Shown here: positions 12,601-21,800 of the stretch, piece after piece
How positions within the stretch are numbered: position 1 is the first letter of the stretch
Layout: the number at the start of each line of letters is the position of its first letter
DNA from: Baffinella frigidus
Taxonomy: Eukaryota > Cryptophyceae > Cryptomonadales > Baffinellaceae
Length of the DNA stretch: 24,063 nt
Assembly: GCA_026770585.1 (NCBI GenBank)
Contig: MU646357.1
Location: 1,009,593 to 1,033,655 of the forward strand
Direction: 5' to 3'
Notes under the pieces: generated by a model
Databases searched by the model: none
Told to the model about the DNA's origin: nothing
What the model saw: only the letters and a program-made list of their open reading frames with translations
Program-made: the position numbers and the translations under genes

Positions 12601-15202
12601 AGGGCTTAGGGTTCAGAGTGCAGGGTTTAGGATTTGCGGTTCAGACTTCAGAGTTTAGGGTTCAAGGTCTAGGGTTTAGAGTGTATGGTTTGGGTTTTAG
12701 TGTTTAGTGTTTGGGGTTTGGGTGTTACGAGGAGCGCCTTGATCCGCATGTCCTCCGGATCGAAGGTCTGCATGTCCGATACGGTGCTTGTCTGTCCACG
12801 GGGGTTCCACAGGTTACGAGGGTTCCTCGTGCTTCTCAAGAGCACTGCCCACCGAGACAAAAGTCGAGAGTGGAACGTCTCACAGCAAAAGTGGAACCTC
12901 CGTAAACTTAAGGTAACGGTGAATTCCGAGACGGTGCTTGTCTGTCCATAAGGGTTCAAACAGGTTACGAGGGTTCAACAGGTTACGATTCCGCCCCACA
13001 ACAGGTTACGATCTCATCCCGTCAGGCAGTTGATGTAAGCGCTCCGAGACGGTGCTTGCCTGTCCAACAGGGGATTGAAACAGGTTATGATCCTGCTCCT
13101 CACAACAGAGAGGGCCACCCGACACATGTCCGAGACAGTGCTTGTCTGTCCTCGAGAGTTGAAACAGGTTACGAGGGTTATAAAGGTTACGATCGAAGGT
13201 TTGCATGTCCGAGACGGTGCTTGCCTGTCCACGAAGGTTCCACAGGTTACGAGGGTTATACAGGTTATGATCCTGCTCCTTGCAACAGAGGACAACCCCA
13301 CACATTGGGGGAGCAAACACGGACGTGACAACCCCCGAACCCGATCGCGGAAACAACCGGTCAGCACGCTGACACACTGACACGAAACGGTGCGGTATGG
13401 AGTATCCGTTAGTACGACTAACGGTGCGGCACCCCGTCAGCAACTTGGCCGATGCGTTTATCAAAGGGTTGGTCCCGCGCGCGAAAGGGGCCTAAACACG
13501 GACGTGACAACCCCCAACTCCGCCAATCGCGGAAACAGCCGGTCAGCACGCTGACACGCTGACACACGCTGACTCGAAACGGTGCGGTATGCCATGCTGA
13601 CACGAGCGAGGGCAGTACCCCGTCAGCGACTTGGCCGATGCGCTCATCCAGAGGTTGGTCGCCAGCGCGGAAAGGCCGTCTTGCTGCCCCGGAAAGGTTG
13701 TCCAGCGTCACTTCCACCTTCGCCACCAGGACCTACGATTGGGGTTTGGGGTTTGGGGTTTGGGGTTTGGGGTTTGTGGTTTGTGGTTTGGGGTTTGGGG
13801 AGTTAGAAATTAGGGCGAGAAGAAGGACCGCGGGTGAGCGGGATCTTCGGACGAGGCACAACTTTTAACGTAAATGGTACAAAAGCACCACCGCTAAGAC
13901 GCTAAACGCTCAGACGCTAAGACCCTGCGACGCTGCGACGCTCAACGCTAAACGCTGATAGGGTTTAGGTTGTAGGGTATGAAACGGACCGCGAGTGAGC
14001 GGGAGCGGCGGACGAGGCAGAACATGTAACGTTGGCAGACTATTCTCAAGTTGACATGCTGGGTCTGCGGTACAAATTCGTCAACTTTAGAACGGAAAAG
14101 AGCCCTTGCTCACCACATTAGTGAGCCTAAATAGACTGGGAGATAGCTCGACGGACCGCGAGCGAGCGGGAGCGGCGGCGCGGGAGCGGCCCTAGAGAGA
14201 AGCCATGTGCACTCTACACTAAACCCTGAACCCTGAACCACACACGCTCAACCTTACCGCTAACCCTAAGACGGACCGCGAGTGAGCGGGATCTTCGGAC
14301 GAGGCAGAACTTGTGGTGCACGCGCGTCGCGACCAGGATGTCGAATATCTCGTCGGCTGTTGACGCCTCCGCTAGGTCCAGCGACCTGAATCAATTTCAT
14401 ATAAAAGTTACTACACAAATACTCACTTGTAAAGCAACTCACTTTTAATTAGGCCCCTCTAGCATTCTTGTGTGGGTAAGCGATGCGGCGTCTGGACTAG
14501 GATGTCGAAGATCTCATCGGCTGTTGATGCCTCTGCCAGATCCAGGGATCTGCCAAGAGAGAGAGACCTTTATTGCGAGAGAGAGGGGTTCCAATGTTGG
14601 TAGGCTGCCATGTATCCGCATGCGCCGCGTGGGAAATCAATCATGGATGGCTTCTTAGTTATAAATAGTGACACAGTAAGTCACACAGCAGCTGTTGATG
14701 CCTCCGCTCAGGAGTTGCTCCAATATCCTGGCAGCGAGTACTTAAGGATAATTGGATAACCCTCAAGCAAAGCCAGCAGCGGATCGGCATCTGGTCCCTC
14801 CCCGATGCGTGAAACGAATTCACATCGGAGGGTGGTCCTAACAAGCCTCCGGCGGCCCCTGCGGGGGGCTTGCTGCACTAATCAAGTGCGACCCGAATCC
14901 CGGTCGACCCCTGTGTTGTTGTTCCCGGGAGTCAGGTCCCTCCCCGATGCGTGAAACGAATTCAGCCCTGAGATCGCAACGGGTTAGGGTGGACGACCCA
15001 ATTCCGGCATTCCGTAGGGTGCTACCGTAAGCAAAACCGTAGGGTGGTGGGGCGAGACCAGACGTGGAGTTGCGGGAGCGCGAGGGAGGGGCACGGCGCA
15101 TCCATGATCGTTTCCTGGGAACACACACTCACACACTCAAACACTCACAATCACAACCACATTCACACGCAGAGTATGTCTCTCCCTCTGTCTCTCCCTC
15201 TG

Positions 15203-15233
<31 letters not shown>

Positions 15234-15398
15234 GCCTCTGTCGCTCTCTCTGTCTCTGTGGAGTTGCGGGAGCGCGAGGGAGGGGCACGGCGCATCCATG
15301 ATCGTTTCCTGGGAACACGCACTCACACACTCACACACCCAAACACTCACAACCACAATCACACGCAGAGTATGTCTCTCCCTCTGTCTCTCCCTCTG

Positions 15399-15429
<31 letters not shown>

Positions 15430-18400
15430 GCCTCTGTCGCTCTCTCTGTCTCTGTGGAGTTGCGGGAGCGCGAGGGAGGGGCACGGCGCATCCATGATCG
15501 TTTCCTGGGAACACACACTCACACACTCAAACACTCACAATCACAACCACATTCACACGCAGAGTATGTCTCTCCCTCGGTCTCTCCCTCACACCATGCC
15601 AGAATGATCGAGGGAAACCGACGCCTTATCCGCGCCAGATCTGGCGCGGTTGACTTGAGAATTCAAGGCATTTCCCTTGAAAGATGTCGAAAGGGGATGT
15701 TTCGAGTGCCCTGGCGTGGAACCAGGGCACACGTAAAACTTTCAGAACGCAACGTTTCGCTAAAAGGTGGTTTCATGGAACAAATCCCATAACGTTGCCG
15801 TAGATGGGATTCACTTTTGGCGTGATTCCCCCCGAAATCCCCAGAATCAACTTTAGCCAACACCAGTTTGCGTTGCGGGGTTTCCGGTTCAGAAACTTGC
15901 CAGTTGGGTTAAGCTACCGCTCGGAACACTAGGAGGAACCGTGCTTAACTAAATTATTGGATTCTTGCCCAAGAAACACGCCAAAAGTCAGCAATATGTC
16001 ACGCCCCTCCCCGGATTTCCGGGGAGGGACGTGCCCCGTAGCCTACCGAGTGGTAGGGTAACGGTCTAGATTCCTGGTGGTTCGAGCCCTAGGACGGTCC
16101 TACGGCCTACTGTAGTCAATACCGTAGGATTAAAACCCCTAAATTCAGTTCGTCACCCTGTGTATGACGCCGTCGTGCCACACAGCGGACTTCAAAGGGA
16201 TTTCGAATAACCCCTAAGCGATAAGACCTACGACCCTACGCTAGGCAACCCGTACGGACATAGGTGGGTTCCTACGGATAAAGTAACGGAAAGGTGGGGC
16301 CCGATTTGGGCGGAAAATCCCTTCGTAGCCCGCTGTGTGGCTATCAAACAGTCGTGGGAGGTACCTTCTTCTCTTGCGCGAAATCGCTCGGTTCCGCGTC
16401 GTCCAACCCTAGGAGCTGTGCGAGCCTGCGAACACCACCGGCGATTAGAAAGACATTTATTTAGAGAGACAGGTGATTAGAAAGACCGGTGTTTAGAGAG
16501 ACAGCGTTGCACGAATCTGAGTTAATTTGGAATCGGGTGTGATCTGGGATCTCACTTGCAGTCGTGTAAGAACAACACCGGCGATTAGAAAGACCGGTGT
16601 GTAGAGAGACAGGTGATTAGAAAGACCGGTGTTTAGAGAGACAGGTGAATGGAGAGACCGGTGTTTAGAGAGACAGCAATGCACGAATCTGAGTTAATTT
16701 GATTTGCGCGAATCTGAGTTAATTTGAACCGGGTGTAGCACGGGATCGCACTTGCAGTCTGAATCTGAGTTCATTTGAATCGAGTGTGATACGAGATCAC
16801 ACTTGCAGTCTGAATCTGGATGAATTTGAATCAAGTGTGAGATAGGATCTGACGTGCAGCCGTCAGCGAACAACACCGGTGGTTAGACAGACCGGGTGTT
16901 AGAGAGACATCGATGCACGAAACTGAGATAATTTGAACCGAGTGTGAGATGGGAGCGCACTCTGTCTGAGTCTGACTTAATTTGAATAGAGTGTGAGATG
17001 GGATCTGACGTTCGGTCTGAATCTGGATGATTTTGAATCGAGTGTAGTACGGAAGCGTACTTGCAGTCAGCGAACAACGCCGGTGGTTAGAGAGACCGGG
17101 TGTTAGAGCGACAGCGATGCTCGAAAATGAGTACATTTGAATCGAGTGTGAGATGGGAGCGCACGTGCAGTCTGAATCTGAGTTAATTTGAATCAAGCGT
17201 GAGATGGGATCTGACGTTTGGTCTGAATCTGGATTAATTTGAACCGGGTGTGAGATGGCATAATTCGAGTCGAGTGTGGTACGGGAGCGCACTTGCAGTC
17301 GGCCGCAGCGTAGAAGAGGCGCGCGCACTGCAGCGGGTGTGTCCCCGAGCCAGCCGTCGCCACGCCCTGCACGAGTGAGAGACCGTTTTTCACACCATTG
17401 GTTTTAATAATTAGCAGTTGTAAATGTTTTGCTACTGTCCAAGAACTGGTAAACTCCAAGGGAGTTTGAACAGGGATGTTTGATGCGGACACTGAGCTCC
17501 GGTCAACACACCATTGTAACGGTGTGTCAGGGCTATTTTCATCTCGGAAGATAACTGAATCAGTTCCTTTTCAATAGGAGTTGAATAGGAGAAATTAGTT
17601 AGGGCATAGAAAAATTAATTAGGCCTCCTAATTACACGAAAACGCTAATTAGGGAACTGATTCAGTTATCTTTCGAGATGAATTTGTTACGCGCAGGAGA
17701 GCCCAGGCACTCGGGTCGGTGTGCGCATCTCCCAAGAGAGTCCACACGTATTTTACCGGTAGCAGTTACTGTAGGGCCGCAGAACCCTGAACCCTGAACA
17801 ATAAACCCTGGACCCTAAACCCTCAACCCTACCCTGAACCCTAGACCCTGAACCCCAAACCCTACCCTGAAGAGAGTACGGACCTGGCTCACGGGGGCGG
17901 ACACGGTCGTGAGCGACGTGTAAAGCGACGCCGCGATTTCTTCGCAAGACCACAGCCCCGCACATACGACCCTACGGCAGGCAACCCGTAGAGACATAGG
18001 GGGGCTCCTACGGATAAGGTAACGGAAACTCGGGCATTTCCTGCCCGAAAATCCCTTCGTAGCCCGCTGTGTGGTACTCAAGAGCAACGGTGGATTTCAA
18101 AAACATCCTCAAAGTTAACTACCCACAGGTAAGTTGACTTTTGATGAAAGGTCCGTAGTCCACTGTAGGGGAGACCCTGAACCCCACACCCTACCCTGAA
18201 GAGAGTACGGACCTGGCCCCCGGGGGCGGACACGGTCGTGAGCGACGTGTAAAGCGACGCCGCGATTTCCCCGGGCCTATTTGAAACCGATGTACTTATA
18301 AAAGTGGGCATTCGCGTAGTAAATTTCGTTGGTTAGTCACGCAACTCTGCAAAATTAGCACAGTCACGAGGTTGGATTACCCTATCCTGGTACACATGTT

Positions 18401-18804
18401 TACAACCCCACATGTAAATAGGTTCCTCCAGCATTATCGAGTGGGACTTGAGACCTGGCCTACGGGCGTTGACACGGTCGCGAGCGACGTGTACAGCGAC
18501 GCCGCGATTTCTCTGCGGTAGGGTTTATGGTTTATGGTTTGGGGTGTAGGGTTTGGGGTTTGGGGTTTAGGGTTTAGGGTTTCGGGTTTAGGCGAAATCG
18601 CAGCCCCGCGCCACTTGACGAAAACGTACAAAACCGGCCGCGTTTTCGTCAAGTGGCGCGGGGCTGTGATCTCACTTGAACCCTAAAATCCAACAGACAC
18701 AATCCAACACACACACATTGACTGAAGACGATTCGGGGAATCGAAGGTGGACAGCGACAACATATGTATATCTATCTATCTATCTATCTATCTATCTCTC
18801 TCTC

Positions 18805-18843
<39 letters not shown>

Positions 18844-21800
18844 ATGTATATATACATATACCTGAAAGTCTGGGAACCCCCCCTGCAGTCTGCGCACAAG
18901 CGTGGAGCAGTTGACCGAAAGCGTTCGGGGTTTGATTGGTCCCCTGTCGGGGGATCGCAGACGGACATAAACGCCCATCTGCGTTTTGAATACGGTCTGG
19001 GACCAATACGGACTGGGACTGTAATGAACATGCAGTCACGAGTCAAGCAGTTGACTGAAAGCGTTCCATCAACATTTAGGGGGTTGGAATCGGGGGTGAA
19101 GCCTGCGGCGCGGGGGGGGGGTGCGGAAGAAGGCGATGGTGACGGACGCGAGCGTGTCTCGGAGGCGCAGCACCAACACACACGCCTGTCCACGGCAGGT
19201 CACGAGTAGGAATTTCAGAACGCAACGTTTCGTTTTCGTGGTACACATGGTACGTACCGGCCTGGTGACATGCGACGGTTCGTTGCACACACACGCCTGC
19301 CCGAATATCGCGTCAGTGGCGTAGGCCGTGTACCCTCACTGCACAACGCAGGGCTGTTTCTACCGCAAACTCTGTGGGCTGTGAGGACGCGAGGGTGTGT
19401 CGGAGACGCAGCACCAACACAAACGCCTGTTGATTGTTTAAGGCTGAGGTTATACGGTTCACCGTAAACCGTAAAACCGTAGGTGATGCGGTTTACGGTT
19501 TACCGTGCAGGGTTTGGGATTTAGGGTTTAGGTGCGAGTGCGTCGCGAAGACACAGGACCAACAACCACGCCTGCTGATGGTTTAAGGTTGAGGTTTGAG
19601 GGTTGAGGGTGTAGGGTTGAGAATCCAACAACCACGCCTGCCCACACATCGAAAGTCAGGGCCGCGCGGTGTGTGGGGGGGGGTGCCTGCGCCGACCCCA
19701 ACACAGAGCGCGCTGTGATGCCTTCAGCCGTCAGCCTTCACCCTAACCCCCCAGAGCGCAAGGGTGTCTCGGAGACGCAGGACCAACACACACGCCCAAA
19801 TATCGCGTCAGTGGCGTAGATCGTGTACCCTAAACAACACAAGGCCGTTTCTACGATAAACTCTGTGGGCAGTGATAAGGGGAGCGTGTCTCGCAGACGC
19901 AGCTCCAGTACACATGCTTGCCCACTCAAAACGTGAGTGAACGAAGTAATGAAATAATGGTAAAGAAATTGGTGTAACCTGGGATTCGACGCGGAGTTCG
20001 GGGAGGGACGCGAAGAAGCGGCGCTCGGTCGCGCGCTTTGCTGGTATCACCACCAGGTCGCCGTGCAACCCCTGGCACCACTCGTCGCAGACCTGCGATT
20101 CACCCAGATTTAGTGCGAATTCTGGTTTTAAAACAAGGTTACACGTCATTTTATGGGTGGAATTTGCTGTCTCGGTCTCAGCATAGCTATGGCAATCACC
20201 ACCAGGTCGCGGTGCAGCCCCTGCACCACTCGTCGCACACCTGCAAACAACCACCCGGGTGTGTTGAGACTGGATGTCGGCATCGTATAATTAAGGTTAG
20301 CTTGGACTTTCTCAGGTTCGGGAAAAGACATATTCGTGCATACAATGCACCTTTATGATTTGCTACGCATGGTGTTTGCCAATGGAGCAAAGTCGCCAGG
20401 TCTCCATGCAATCTCTGGCACCACTCATCGCATACCTGCAAACAACCCGGTTTTGTTGAAACCGGCTCGGTCTTGGGTATATTTGGTTTCACCAATTTGG
20501 TGAGACCAGGCCCTTTCCCGCTCCAATGCTCGACGAATTTTGTACGACACGCCCAGCATTTCAACTTGACAATAGTCAGCTGACTAACGGTTTACGGTAA
20601 AAACCCGAGACTGAGGCAGCGCAAGACCTTCTAGCTCTGTCCCACTTCGATTTCGTCTCATCATCAATTCCCCCAAAATTTCTCAGGTGATTTTTTACCC
20701 CCCTTCATGAAATTTACCTGACAAATTTCAGGGGGGGGGGCGAATTGATGATGAGACGAAATCGAAGTGGGATAGAGCGAGACCTTGACGAGCTGGTTGA
20801 GGCATTTGCACGCGACACCCTCCGAGGCGGACCAAATCGAGGCTGGAGCATGCGCCAATCCCTGGGGCGGCACCTTCAAAAACAAATGCGCCACCCGAGG
20901 AAATAGCTCCAAACAATCGTCGATTTGGTCCGCTTCGCAGGGCTGGTGGTGGGTGTCGATGGGCGGTACCCCAGGTCGCGGAGGAGAGCCTGTCTCTTGA
21001 GCCATTGGATTAGGAGAAAGCTAAAGTGGTGGCGAAAAGCTAAAGTGGTGGCGACAGAGGGCGAGACCTTGGCGAGTTGGTCGAGGCAGTTGCACGCGCG
21101 GTTGTGCAGCGCCGCGCTCCTCCTTCCCCCTGCCACGCCAGGCCACACATCAGACACGAGAACCCAATGGCTCCAAGGGAAACTACGGGAATCCAATGGC
21201 TCCAAGCTCTGTCGCTCCTCCTGCCCCCTGCCACGCCAGGATCACATCAGAATGTAAGGTTGAGGGCAAAAGTCAGCGATTGGAGCTATTGCTATGCGCA
21301 ATAATGTTTCATTTGTACCGGGAAACACTTTTAAAATGAGGGCGCTCCTCCTCCCCCCTGCCACGCCAGGAGCAGAGTGCGGACAGGACATCAGAGGCCC
21401 ACGGATAAACCACGCCCGGATCACGACTGAGAACCGCGCCCGGATCCGGGAAACTACGAGAATCCAATGGCTCCAAGCTCTGTCGACCCCCCCCCCCCCT
21501 GCCGCCCGGCCGCTCTCACCAGGTCAAACATCAGAATGTGCGGTTGAGGCTCCCTCCTTTTAAAAGTGATTTTAACCGAGCAGGATAGTACCAGGACGAA
21601 AAATAAACCGGGAAGGCTTGTGCCAGAGAAATACTGTCATCAGCGTTTTTTTTTAAATATTCTCGGCAGATCGGGATTGTCAACTTTTGTGACCTGGGGT
21701 GGCGGGCTCGCAGGGCGAGAGGAGGATCTCGACCTCGTGCGCTGCCAGGTACGTCGCCAACGTCACCTGCAAACAAGGGACATTGTTTTTAGCCAACTTC

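Noticed and set aside
15064-15792. A 242-residue plus-strand frame
   Set aside because: It is the 194-bp tandem repeat with CT microsatellite read on the wrong strand; no codon signature and no neighbours.
19036-19102. Exon reading FTPDSNPLNVDGTLSVNC
   Set aside because: It has a CAG acceptor but its entry phase does not match exon 7 and no donor is clear; probably a copy related to exon 8.
19979-20092. PHD-finger assignment from CDEW..LHGD in exon 6
   Set aside because: Only two Cys and one His are present and the flanking exons do not supply the remaining zinc ligands at suitable spacing.
20784-21129. Importin/transportin-like or ARM-repeat identity for exons 5a and 5b
   Set aside because: Similarity is impressionistic; I could not match a family motif and no search was possible.
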